Shown here piece after piece: positions 1-10,456 of a stretch of 45,247 bases of DNA. The position numbers and the translations under genes are program-made. The first letter of the stretch is position 1, and each line of letters starts with the position of its first letter. The notes below the pieces were generated by a model. It saw only the letters and a program-made list of their open reading frames with translations. It was not told the DNA's origin and did no database searches. The DNA comes from Rhizopus sp. PT2906 (Eukaryota > Mucoromycota > Mucoromycetes > Mucorales > Rhizopodaceae), in NCBI GenBank assembly GCA_025529335.1, contig JAMYHX010000358.1:1-45247 (forward strand), in the 5' to 3' direction.

Positions 1-903
1 TGGCTTTTTGTGATCTGTATCTAATATATTACTGTATTTTTATTAAATATTGCTGTAAAATAATAAAATCACTTACGCAAAAAGACGAAAAAGAAAAATA
101 TGTTTAAATAAAACGATGTCATGTAAAAGGAGAGAAAGAGATAATGAGTATATGCAGTTATTACGTTGACAACATTACAATGGTTTCAGTACAACATCTA
201 AATTTGGAAAGCACGACATTCAGTCTCATTATTTTTTGGAAATACAGTTTATCCATGGATGTCAAGGCTGATACTACGAAAATATTTCTTGACGACGGCA
301 AATTTACATTTGGTACAGCATGAATTTTGTTCTTACAATTGAGTGCATTTGTTTTCGATCACAGGCGAATTTACTTTCCGGAAAGAGCGTATAAGACGTG
401 CAAGATCACATCACCACCATTTTTCCTTTTATAAAAGAGGATATCCCTATAGGCTTTTCAGCCTATTCTGAGAATTGTCATTTTTTCCTTGGGTTTTTCA
501 TGGTACGACTACGCATAGTACCGTTACAGCACTTTTCATCAGCCATCTGAAATATACATTGTCGGGCCAATGTCGTTGTTGGGTAAATTCAGGCACACGA
601 GACGCTTTTTACAATATTTCCCAAAAAAACCTAACAAACAAGGAGGAAAAGTATTCAGATTTTTAAGGTCAATGAATGTAAGCAGCTGGGTCAAAGAAGA
701 AGGGAGGCCAAGCTCTCTGTTGTATTTGTTAAAAGGAACAAAAGAGCAAACTGGGTTTAAAAACCTTAATATGTCATCAAGAACTAACCCTGACGGACTT
801 TTGAAGTAGCTGGGGGCTTCATATTCAAATCACCTAGAAAAAAAAAAAAAAAACATACCTCATTCACTCCTCCACTCTACGTACATTAAAACCTAGAGAC
901 AAA
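1..903. other. Intergenic, no supported gene
   Basis: I find no recognisable protein here. Open frames of 63 and 79 codons around 475-809 have no family motif, no clear start context and no intron logic. A perfect 7-bp stem with a 4-nt loop sits at about 449-466 (ATAGGCT / AGCCTAT). A run of A at about 839-853 lies just before the RIP1 start and probably belongs to its promoter or 5' leader. Confidence 0.5.
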
Positions 904-1799
904 ATGGCTTCTTTAGCTCGTACTTTTGCCTCTTCTCTCGCTCGTCGTAGCCACAGCACCATCCCTGCCTCTGGTTCAGCTTTAAGACATGTTTCTATTG
1001 GTTTCAGCAAAGACGATCAAAAGGATGAAGCTAAGCGATCTAATGGTAAATTGAATTTTATACAATATGCTACACACACAGCCAAAAAGAAGAATATATT
1101 AAACATTTTTTCATATTAGCTTTCACCCAAGTACGCCACAATTCCACCACCACTATTCCTGATTTTTCCAAATATAAAAAGACAAAGCACAGCGGTGAAG
1201 CCAGTCGTAACTATGCTTACATGATGGTCGGTGCTACCGGTTTAGTTTCTGCTGCTGGTGCTCAAGCCACTGTTTCTGACTTCTTGGCCAACATGTCTGC
1301 CTCTGCTGATGTCTTGGCTTTGGCTAAGGCTGAAGTTGATTTGGCCTCTATTCCTGAAGGAAAGAATGTGACAATCAAGTGGAGAGGAAAGCCTGTTTTC
1401 ATTCGTCACCGTACCGAAGCCGAAATTGCTGAAGCCAACCAAGTCAATATTACTGAATTGCGTGATCCTCAACAAGATGCCGAGCGTGTCAAGGACCCCA
1501 AGTGGCTCGTCATGTTGGGTGTCTGTACTCACTTGTAAGTTAGTTTTATCCAGTATCAATAAGTAACTGACATATTCTTAAGGGGTTGTGTTCCTATTGG
1601 TGAAGCTGGTGACTATGGAGGATGGTACTGTCCTTGTCACGGTTCTCACTATGATATTTCTGGACGTATTCGTAAGGGACCTGCTCCTCTTAACCTTGAA
1701 ATTCCAGGTAATATTGGTTTTTAGATGTAAAGAAAGTAAAGCTAAACTGATTTTATTATAGAATATAACTTCCAAGACGGTAAGCTTATCGTCGGTTAG
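904..1799 (+). CDS. RIP1: Rieske iron-sulfur subunit of the bc1 complex
   Basis: Catalytic Rieske subunit of ubiquinol-cytochrome c reductase (complex III), mitochondrial inner membrane, taking electrons from ubiquinol to cytochrome c1. Four exons: 904-1045, 1120-1534, 1583-1707 and 1762-1799, giving 239 aa, close to the family size (yeast about 215). The N-terminus is rich in Arg, Ser and Ala without acidic residues, as expected for a mitochondrial presequence. A membrane anchor follows (YAYMMVGATGLVSAAGAQ), then the cluster-binding loops CTHLGC (residues 183-188, split by intron 2) and CPCHGS (202-207), which carry the two Cys and two His ligands and the disulfide pair. The start is the first ATG after a run of A. 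A polyadenylation signal AATAAA lies at 1860-1865. Confidence 0.96.
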
Positions 1800-2041
1800 A
1801 AAACTTCAACTCGTTATTTTTCGTTTCTTTTGTAATATTTATTTTTGTGAGAAAGGAAGAATAAAGAAGGGCAATAGAGCTTTTGTGTACACTATTCAAC
1901 AAAGAAAGAGAATACATAAAAAACCCTTGTGTAATTAGTGTCACAAGTTCACCTGGATTTTCACTTAAAAGGGTGAGCTGTCAACCTTTTTTTTTATTAT
2001 CATATTCTTTTCTTCCCCCCACTCTTTCCCCCATTTTGAAA

Positions 2042-2839
2042 ATGCCTTCAGTGGACAACAACAACAACAAAAAGCCTGTTACATTAACACATATCTATGG
2101 CACCTTGACAACCATTCAGTCCGCGTCTGCTCTTGCCTTTTCTACATTTGTGTTGATGCATGGCGCACAAGTCATTTCAGCTAATGTTGGTGGTGCGCAA
2201 TTAGCAAATCGTACATTACTTTTAACAAGACCAATATATCAAGATAAAGGCATAGAAACCACGCTTGTTGTCGGTTCAGCACTTGTCCATGTCGCCTCTG
2301 GGCTGGCAAAGTTTAGTATCAGACTCTATTGGAAACAGTTTGGCCACAACACAGCACATCCTGCGTTACTGCCTTATCATCGACTCGTCGGTCACCTTCA
2401 AATCCCAGTCGTCATCCTTCATTTCTATTTGACACGTCTGTTGCCTATAGAAAGGTATGGTGATTCTTCATTTATTGATTTTGGATATATCGCTTGGGGT
2501 CTTCAGAATAGACCTATATTCACCTATGGACTACATATCACATTGATCCTTGGTAGTATGTATCATGCTGTCAGTGGTGTCAATTTTGTCTTTGAAAGAT
2601 TATTTGGCAAGAAGAAAGTGATCGCTGACAAGACTAGCAAGGTATCTCAACATAGTAAATCAGTAGAGCAACAAAGTATCAACAACAGAATCAACCGTCA
2701 GCGTCTGTTGAAGAAAGGCGCCTTTGCTGCACTTAGTTTAGGTCTGGTCTCTGGATTAGTGATCATAAGTAGAGACACGACCAAGATCCCATTAAGATTT
2801 GATTTTGAAAGTATGTATTCAAAAATCATTGGCGTTTGA
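2042..2839 (+). CDS. MCP1: MCP1-like mitochondrial membrane protein
   Basis: Single-exon gene, 265 aa. It resembles the fungal MCP1 family (DUF1691 domain). Yeast Mcp1 is an outer mitochondrial membrane protein that, with Vps13, supports lipid supply when ER-mitochondria contacts fail. Visible features: an Asn-rich polar N-terminus, about five hydrophobic segments, and the family's histidine-bearing helices (HRLVGHLQIPVVILHFYL near residues 117-134 and YGLHITLILGSMYHAVSG near 160-177). A basic linker precedes a last hydrophobic segment close to the C-terminus. The open frame runs upstream to 1883, but that part is low-complexity and continues into likely promoter pyrimidine tracts, so the ATG at 2042 is preferred. 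Head-to-tail after RIP1. Family call is from motif memory, not alignment. Confidence 0.75.
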   Translation: MPSVDNNNNKKPVTLTHIYGTLTTIQSASALAFSTFVLMHGAQVISANVGGAQLANRTLLLTRPIYQDKGIETTLVVGSALVHVASGLAKFSIRLYWKQFGHNTAHPALLPYHRLVGHLQIPVVILHFYLTRLLPIERYGDSSFIDFGYIAWGLQNRPIFTYGLHITLILGSMYHAVSGVNFVFERLFGKKKVIADKTSKVSQHSKSVEQQSINNRINRQRLLKKGAFAALSLGLVSGLVIISRDTTKIPLRFDFESMYSKIIGV

Positions 2840-2944
2840 AGCCCTCTCTCTTTTTTATAATAAATTTACAAAGTTTATATTTATTGTTGATCATTGATGC
2901 TTTCATTTTTTTTTATAAAGCGATTGTGTATAAATGTATATAAA

Positions 2945-2974
2945 TGTGTGTGTGTGTGTTTGTGTGTTTGTGTG
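2945..2974. repeat. TG microsatellite
   Basis: Imperfect (TG)n run in the short convergent gap between the MCP1-like gene and SEC61. Confidence 0.8.
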
Positions 2975-3003
2975 TATTTGTGGTATGTATCTTTTTCTTT
3001 TCT

Positions 3004-4598
3004 TTATTCTACCATCATCGCTTCCAAATTCAATCCTCCACCTTCTCCTTGTTCTTTAGCAAACATTTCAAAATACTGGAAGATGATGGTAACGCACAAC
3101 AAGATACCCGTACCAGAACCAATAGCACCAACCATATCAGCAATAACAGAGACAGCACCAAGACAAGCACCACCAAAGGAAGCGGCTACAGGAATAACTC
3201 TCTTCAATTCCTTGTACATTGATGTATCACGGTAACCGGCAATGACAAGTTGTTGATCCTTTAATTGGCGAGCAACGTCACGAGGAGAAGCACCAGAGAT
3301 TTCAATCCATGTCTTGGAGAGAAGAGCACATGTGGTGAGCATGATGCTGACATAGATAACAGTGTGGAAGGGATCCATCAAAGCAGCAGAGAAACTGCGA
3401 GGAGCAGAAAGATAATAGGCAATACCACCTACAGCGTTTAATTGGGATGTACCTTCGGCAGTATCCCAGGTACCGAGGAGACGAACCAAAAAGTTATCAG
3501 TAAAACGCTTGTAAAGCATTTGGGAAATCATGAAAACGTTGGAAGTCAAAGTAGATTGAAGCATGATGGGCATATTGGAAGTGTAAAAGAGTTTGACAGG
3601 GTAGGATCCACGTTGACCACGGAGACGGTTGGACTTGACAGGTAATTCGACGCGGAAGCCTTGCAAGTAAATGACAAGTAAAAAGATAGCAGCAGTTGAA
3701 AGTAAACTCATCACATTTGGCATGTTTGCTCTATAGAAAGCTTCCTTTAATGCACGTGTCTTGTCCTTGCGAGTCATCAAAAGATGGATCAAAGCGATAA
3801 GTGCACCTTCAAATTCATCACCACGTCCGCTGTCCATGGTGGTTGGTGAAAGAGCCTTCCAGAAAATGGTCTCACAAATGTTGGTAGCAATGAAAAGGTT
3901 GATACCTGAACCTAAGCCATAACCCTTTTGTAGCAACTCATCCAACAACATGGTGATAAGAGATGCAACGACAAGTTGAATAATCAAAATCAAGCAGACA
4001 CCAGCACCAATATGCTTTGGGTCACCGTAAAGACCAGTCAATACGGAGACAGTTGCATGACCAAAGGCGATAATCATTGCAAACACTGCAAGGAAACAGT
4101 GAGCACTTTTTCACGAAAAATAAATAGCTTAAACTTACATTTTTGAGCTCCACTGAATAATGCTCTGTCTTCCTTTAAACTGTAATCAACTTCAATGATA
4201 TTTGCACCAGAGAGTAGTTGCATGATCATGCCTGAGGTAATAATAGGCGTAATACCCAATTCCATAAGAGTACCACGATTAGAAGCAAGAATGACTCTCA
4301 TCCAGAAGAGAGGGTCAGCAGAGTCTGAAGACATGATGCCATAAAGAGGAACTTGTGACATTACCAAGAAAATAAATAAAGTTACTGCTGTCCACATTAC
4401 TTTTTGATTAAAAGGAATCTATTGCACGTTTAATACTCTTTCTACTTGTTTATTGATGCTTTTTTTGTTACCTTTCGATCGGGTGTTGCAATTTCAGGAA
4501 GAATAGCCATGAATGGCCTAACCAGATGTAAGACCCTGACTGATAGACGTGTTAGTAATAGTAATAATATAAATGTGTTCAAAGTACTTACAGCCCAT
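3004..4598 (-). CDS. SEC61: Sec61 translocon alpha subunit
   Basis: Pore-forming subunit of the ER protein translocation channel. Four exons on the minus strand: 4592-4598, 4472-4539, 4139-4418 and 3004-4085, giving 478 aa, the usual length for Sec61 alpha. The protein starts MGFRVLHLVRPFMAILPEI and continues with the conserved plug and channel sequence (MSSDSADPLFWMR, GITPIITSGMIMQLL). Around ten membrane segments can be placed. The C-terminus keeps the conserved GSGTGILL stretch. The first coding exon is only 7 nt (ATGGGCT); it is supported because splicing restores the family's MGF(R) start in frame. Convergent with the MCP1-like gene. Confidence 0.96.
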
Positions 4599-4870
4599 TC
4601 TATTATTATATAATTATTTGAAAAGAAAGAGAAGAAAGAAGAAGGGGAGGGGGGGAAATGCTAACCGTGTAATTATAAAAATTATCACTGAGTTGATGAG
4701 GTTAAGCCAATCAATAAATTAAACACAAACTGCCCAATCAAATTAATACACCTTGAATTGAGTTTTAATCATTTATATGGTGCCTTCACTGTGGTATTCG
4801 TTTTATACTTACCCGAGGCGTTAAGGAATGCACTGCTATTATATATAGCTCATTAAATCCAGGATCACCA

Positions 4871-5210
4871 TTAGTCTTTTGAAGGGCTTTCAGTGTTTAG
4901 TTTTGATTTGTAAACAAAGATATTATATATATTGAATGCACTGTTCACACCGCGATGCCACACCGTACCACAAGATTCACATTTGAGGACAACGTGTGCT
5001 CTTCGCTTTGATCCAGCAATGGAGATATTATTCAATTGATTGGCTTTACGCTTGTTAAATAACTCGCCAACATAAACAAATTCTGTTTCCTCTTTAGACT
5101 GTTTGTATTTTCGTTTGATTTCTTCAGTAATACGTCTCGTATCCTGCAATGAAAAGCTCTTTCTGCTTTAGACACATTGTATATCTTACTGTGATCCATT
5201 TCTATTAAAA
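4871..5210 (-). pseudogene. Fanzor/TnpB-like nuclease relic (C-terminal part)
   Basis: An open stretch on the minus strand ends with a CESCGTVWHRGVNSAFNI motif. In TnpB and eukaryotic Fanzor proteins the C-terminal zinc ribbon is followed by W/D-R-D-V-N-A-A-x-N-I, whose Asp is the third RuvC catalytic residue. Here that Asp is Gly, only one CxxC pair is visible, and no upstream RuvC parts are in frame. So this looks like an inactive tail fragment, about 90-110 codons. Upstream sequence to about 5283 is open in another frame but not recognisable. It lies beside a Helitron relic in the same orientation. The call rests on one motif, so it is tentative. Confidence 0.45.
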
Positions 5211-5363
5211 GAAACTGACAATCAAAGTAACTATCTTTATAAAAGTGATAGATAAGAATACTAAAATGGCACAATATGATCATGGATCATCATCACAATC
5301 ATCAGGAACAGTGACTGAAAAAGTAACAGCAATGAGAGAAAGGGAGAGCCACAAGCTCTAATG

Positions 5364-5888
5364 CTACTCATATGTTCCATGAGGAAATAGCAGTACGTAA
5401 TTCATACACATATATGCAGCATGTGTCTGGCCGATAAGTTGAAGATGCTGCACAAAACAGCATCCTTGACGAAGATTATCATTTCTATGATTGCTTCCCA
5501 AGGTAAGGACGATATCACGGAGGCTTCTATCGCTATACTCAATAGGAATAACCACGGTAACTTCTTCCATTGTTGACAAATGTGAGTACGTCTACTACCT
5601 TTTTCAAATAGCCTCATTCTCATAAAAAGACTGACGATAATGCAGGGTGAACCGCTTTCGGTAGAGTCATCGTTATTAGATCACTCATAGTTGCTCAATG
5701 TCTCATACGCATGACGGTAAATACGTGCAATGAGCAAGCATAGCTGAAAAACTCCTTATAATCTTGTAGTGCAGATTTTCAATTCTCTCTGATCGTCTCT
5801 GAGCAGCATATGAAGGATTATGTACTTTCAGGAATAAACGCTTGTATGTACTCATCTGATCTGATAAAATGAGGATCAAAAACAATCC
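5364..5888 (-). mobile_element. Helitron Rep-helicase relic (N-terminal part)
   Basis: Minus-strand pieces read in Helitron order. About 5885-5703 holds an LSDQMSTYKRLFLKVHNPS stretch like the region before the Helitron-like N domain motif. About 5579-5364 holds RDIVLTLGS, then YMCMNYVLLFPHGTYE, matching the family pattern R-D-I-V-L ... Y-x-x-L-x-Y-x-L-L-F-P-x-G. The pieces are in different frames and stops separate them. Nothing of the Rep catalytic His motifs or the helicase is seen, so it is a truncated dead copy. Ends could not be defined (Helitrons lack terminal inverted repeats). Confidence 0.6.
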
Positions 5889-6048
5889 ATGCTAGCTGGG
5901 TGTAGGTTGATTCTTACATCAACTTGATCCCATTCGCTCTCTTTCTTGCTCTTCTCTTCCTCCAGGCCTGTTATCGCTGGCTCTACTCAAGATGCACTTT
6001 TGGTAGGATATTAATATCCTCTTTTATTTATTACATCTAATATAAATA

Positions 6049-7718
6049 TTACAACATTCCTACTCTCTTTCCAAATAGAATACAACCAGCACAGTAAAGA
6101 GCCATTCCACCCAAGATCCAAAAGAAGTATATGAGATCGTGATAGTCTTTACCAGGCACCTTTACATTCATTCCCCATAAACCACTTATGAGGGATAAAG
6201 GGACAAAGACGGTAGTCAGGAACGTCAATCTGTTCATTACGTTATTGGTCAAATTATACGTTTGAGTCAATTCCAAGTTTACTTGAGCCAAATAGTTTGT
6301 ATGAGCTCTATGAAGAATGCGATCATAATGGGTGATATTTTGAAGCATTGTGACAATGTGATCTATAATAATATAAGTCATGTCTTCTTTCTCTTTTAAA
6401 GCTATTTACCTTGAATATCTCCCAAGTATAGCAATACGTCATTAAAAGCCTTCTTTTCTTCGACTAGATTATTGATTGTACCCGGTAATGGTATAACTAT
6501 AGCTGGTGGATTCACAGAATCATCTGTTGCTTGCTTCTGTTGCGGTATATACTTTGTAGCATGTTGTTGTTCAAGTAATAAAAACTCTCGAGATTTATCT
6601 TCGTATCTTTTCATTAAGCTTTTGATAAAATCAAGCTTGGAAGTAAGCAATCTAGACAGCTGCGTTGATCGTTTTCTACATCGACTAATACGTCTCAACA
6701 TATCTGCTTGTTCTGATTTCTTTAGCATTAAGGATAGTTCATCAATTGATACTGCTTCCATCTCTACTTGAAGGATAATCGGAGCAAAACTGTCAGTGAC
6801 TGCGTCAACAAGTGCATAGTTTAGCCAATCTGGTGTGATCGACATGTATTCTTTCAGTTGTTCTGATCTTTTTATCACTGTGTCATAATGGTCACTTTCT
6901 CTATAATGAAACTAATTGAATAGTGTTATCAGTTTAAATATCATATCAGAGAATCAAATCCTTACAGTAAGCAAGCCCTCTTTAAATATAAGAGAATAAA
7001 AGTTGTAAGGTATGATCTTTTCTGTTTCTGCATCTATATCAAACGCTCTAAAGCAAACTAGTGTGTAGTTTGGAAACAATTCAACCTTTTCACGAGGTTC
7101 TTGTGCTTGAATATCTTCGGTTGTTAAAGGGTGAATATGAAATGTCTATAATTAAATATAAATTAATATACGCCCATATACATATCTTCTGCACATACAC
7201 ACCTTGCTAATAATAGTCATTTCTTCTGTCGTCGGACATAAAACATCCAGCCACCAGCCTTTGGTGTTTACAACTGATCGTAAGGCATTTTGACCTTCTT
7301 CCGATAATAATTGATCTAAATTTGTCGATATATGAGTATCCTTCTTGGAAGAATATATCCTAAATCTTGTTCCTGAGGGTAGAATATGAATGTCTGTATA
7401 TCTTGATGGTCCATAGAGCTGATTCTGTTTACTAAGAGTCCTTGATAGCTGTAAAGTTCCACTGGATAGTTTTCTATTATGTTGTTGAACCATGCGATTG
7501 AATGCTTCTATATCAACATGATCATCTTTACTTGCTCTGTATCGAGGATATAAGACGTCTGATTCCACGTTTTCTTCTTCTTCCTCATTAACAAGAGATG
7601 ATGCTTTACTCAAGAAGCTTGGACAAGTGCTTTGTCTACGAGCATCTATATGACTCGATAGGTAATGTGGATGTTCTTTCTTTGATGATCCTGTGGTTCT
7701 TCTTCTTAGACTCGACAT
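6049..7718 (-). CDS. CorA/Alr-type Mg2+ transporter
   Basis: Membrane divalent cation channel of the CorA family, nearest in style to fungal Alr1/Mnr2. Four exons on the minus strand: 7203-7718, 6966-7145, 6411-region exon 6410-6911, and 6049-6362, giving 503 aa. Residues 1-120 are basic, Ser-rich and probably cytosolic. The CorA signature F-H-I-H-P-L-T-T-E-D is at about 174-183. A long helical region follows (about 260-450), then the first membrane helix ending in the diagnostic GMN motif (463-465) within GLWGMNVKVPG, and a second membrane helix with a short C-terminal tail. An ATG at 7716-7718 is used; the open frame extends slightly upstream without ATG. Transcribed divergently from MAD1 with only 130 bp between start codons. 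Whether it sits in plasma or vacuolar membrane cannot be told. Confidence 0.88.
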
Positions 7719-7848
7719 TGCACACACAGATTACATTGAAAAACAAAAAGAAATAAAAAAAAAAGAGATCAAAAAATTGGTGTCACTGTGACTTTTATTA
7801 AGGGCAAAACGGGAAGAGTAAGCATATTGTTTTTTTTGTACATTCATT
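7719..7848. promoter_or_regulatory. Shared divergent promoter, Mg transporter / MAD1
   Basis: Only 130 bp separate the two ATGs. It holds A-rich and T-rich tracts near both ends. Both 5' leaders and promoters must fit here, so a bidirectional promoter is inferred. Confidence 0.5.
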
Positions 7849-10435
7849 ATGCTTGATGAAGTAAAGAAATGACATGTATAAAAATGGAGCATACAATAAC
7901 CATATCTTATAGACACCAGCAAAGAGGAAAAGAGTTACAGCAGATATATTAGAGTATTCTACTTCTTTGAATTCATCATCAACTTCGGATCTTGCAAATG
8001 GTTGGTTACAACAAATATTGACATTGGACATATTATTAATTATATACGTATAGGCAAGCTCATAAGCCAAGATGTTGAAAAGTTAAAGCACGAAAATTTC
8101 ACACTTCGCACCAAGTTGGAAAACTTGAAAAGTGTACATGAACTGGACATTCAAAATAAGGGAGCCTTGATTAAGCAATTGACAGAAAAGAAAGCAGTAT
8201 GTTGAAAAAGAAAAAGAAAACAGTTTATAATCTTTTGAGTTTAGGATGCAGAAGCAAGGGCTATGTATCATTTAAAGAAGAGTCAAGAAGCTAATGAACT
8301 GTTATTTACAGCCACAAAAGATCATGAAGAAGAGAAAGTAAATAGATAAACAAAGAGAATGACCTCAGCTAATCATTTAATAGAACAAATTAAAAGATGA
8401 AATTGATCTACTGAAAGCAAAACTATCAGAACTAACGGCATCGAAGCGAGCAATAGAACGTGAAAATGAACGACTTGTGGCAGAAAAAGAAATTGACAAA
8501 AGCCAGAGTGATAATACGATCAATAGTCTCACGTCAAGTGTCAATTCATTAAAGAATATGGTATTTATGTATAAACCTATCGGTTTTTGCTTACTAACTT
8601 GTATATAGCTTAAAGAAAGATCAGATACAATACAACAAATGTCTGAAAAGATGACGACACTCACATGTACTATCAGTGAACTAAATCAAAAGGTAGAAGA
8701 CGCGTCTAAATATCCTGGCGATCCTAAAGAGTATAAAAAGTTGGAAGAACAGTATTTACGTAAGCCATTTGCCTCCCTTTTTTTTTTTTTTTGTCAACAT
8801 CCAACTAATAACCTGACGAACAGGTGTTTGTGAGCAAAATCAAGAACTTGTATCTGAAAGCAAAAAGATGACAAACAAATTGTCATATTATGAAGACATT
8901 GTGAACGAACTGGCCAAATTCAAAGACGATAACATGACAATAAAGGAAAGCCTTGAAGAAATAAGCAAGATTCGCAAAGAAAATGCGCACTTGACTCTTG
9001 AAGTAGCCAAGTACAAAGCAGAGAGAGAAGAGTGGACTTGTTACTTGGATACTCATCCTGAATTGGGAAAACGACCACCACAGAGTGTTATTAGAGAGCT
9101 AATGCAAAAAGTTTTAGAAGATAAATACTTGCGAAAAGAAAACGAAGCACTTCAGCAAAGGATTAGTGATGCATTCAAAATCACTTTTGAACTGGAAAAT
9201 CATGTATGATATTCAAACAAAAGGGAAAGGATAATATCTAATGATGCTTGTATTAGATTGATGAATTAAAAAAGAAAGTATTAGAGTACAAAACACAATA
9301 TCAGCTCGTGCTCGTCGCAAAGGACACTATAGCCAGAGATAAAGAAACCCTTCATCTACATATCAAGTTATTACAAGATCAATTGAAGATGTATGATCAA
9401 GAAGAAAAGACATACATGACCACCACCTATGATGAAAAGAAATCTGCAAGAATTGAAGAATTAGAAGCGTTATTAAAACAGATGCAGGAAAGAATTGAAG
9501 AACAGAGCTTGGAACTTGCCAATATAAAGTTAAATACATCTCCAAGCACCAAAGTCCCAAAGGGTCCTTCAGATGAAGTAAGCTCTGGCGCGTCCATTAA
9601 AGAGATGTTGGCCAATATAGTGGAAAATAGTAAAACTCACTTTGAAAGTAAGATTCCTCTCTTGCTATAAATAGACAATACTCACCATAAAATAGGTATT
9701 TCGAAACTTATTGTTGAAAATGATATACTCATAAAGAAAATACAAGGCGCAGATAAAAGATGTGAAATATTAAGTGAAGCCATGAGTCAACAGCAAAATA
9801 TAGGAGCGAAAGACAAGCCAGATACCCCTTCGGGCCAGCGTATTCTCCAATTCACCGATAATCCAGATAATATAATCCGAGCTGTTCGAAGTGATACCTT
9901 GAAGCGATTACAGGAAGAAAATCGTTTGTTCATGGAAGAAAAGTTAAATGCTGCTACAGACAGCAATGATTATATTCCTGTGCCCAAAACTAGCATTCTT
10001 AACTTTCGAAAAGAGATCGAGAGCAAGGATAAGCGCATAAGTAGACTGTTGACTGTCTGGGAGAATAAATTGCGCTCATTACACGAGACAATACAGGGTT
10101 TATTGGGTTATAAAGTCACACTTCGAAACGATGGCATAGCAAGTCTAGAAAGCAGTTTTGTGGATAAAGAGCATCTCATGTTCCTTGTGAATATCAATCC
10201 TGATACGGATGAAGCAAGGATAAGGATCACTGGCTCTGATAAGGACTATTATATGGATACGCTGCTTCAAGATGCGTATCATACATATATTGAACAAGGC
10301 AAGAGCATACCAGCATTTTTAAATGCTGCTAATCAAGAGCTGTACGTTCAATATAAGCAAAAACAAGAAGAAAACGATTCAGATCAGCGAACCGTAATGG
10401 AAGATGACGAAATGTATTATGAGGATATGGAATAA
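7849..10435 (+). CDS. MAD1: Spindle assembly checkpoint protein Mad1
   Basis: Coiled-coil protein that docks Mad2 at unattached kinetochores and nuclear pores. Nine exons: 7849-7860, 7913-8000, 8054-8196, 8245-8337, 8384-8560, 8609-8759, 8824-9203, 9257-9647 and 9696-10435, giving 724 aa, the usual size. Heptad-rich coiled coil fills residues 50-520. The conserved RILQFTDNPDN segment is at about 527-537 (compare the LQL/F-x-D-N-P segment of fungal Mad1). A C-terminal RWD-like globular domain runs from about 590: SRLLTVWENKL stands where animal Mad1 has the Bub1-binding RLK region, followed by DKDYYMDTLLQDAY and SIPAFLNAANQELY, typical of the Mad1 C-terminal domain. The first exon is 12 nt, and the exon 2 donor (gttggt) is weak; these two N-terminal joins are the least certain part. 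Confidence 0.93.
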
Positions 10436-10456
10436 ATAAAAGATCTATTTATTATT

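Noticed and set aside
475..809. Two overlapping open frames of 63 and 79 codons
   Set aside because: No domain, no splice logic, no clear stop/start context; consistent with chance.
7798..8070. 90-codon minus-strand frame with hydrophobic end
   Set aside because: It lies antisense to MAD1 exons 1-3, whose spliced frame is better supported, and across the divergent promoter.
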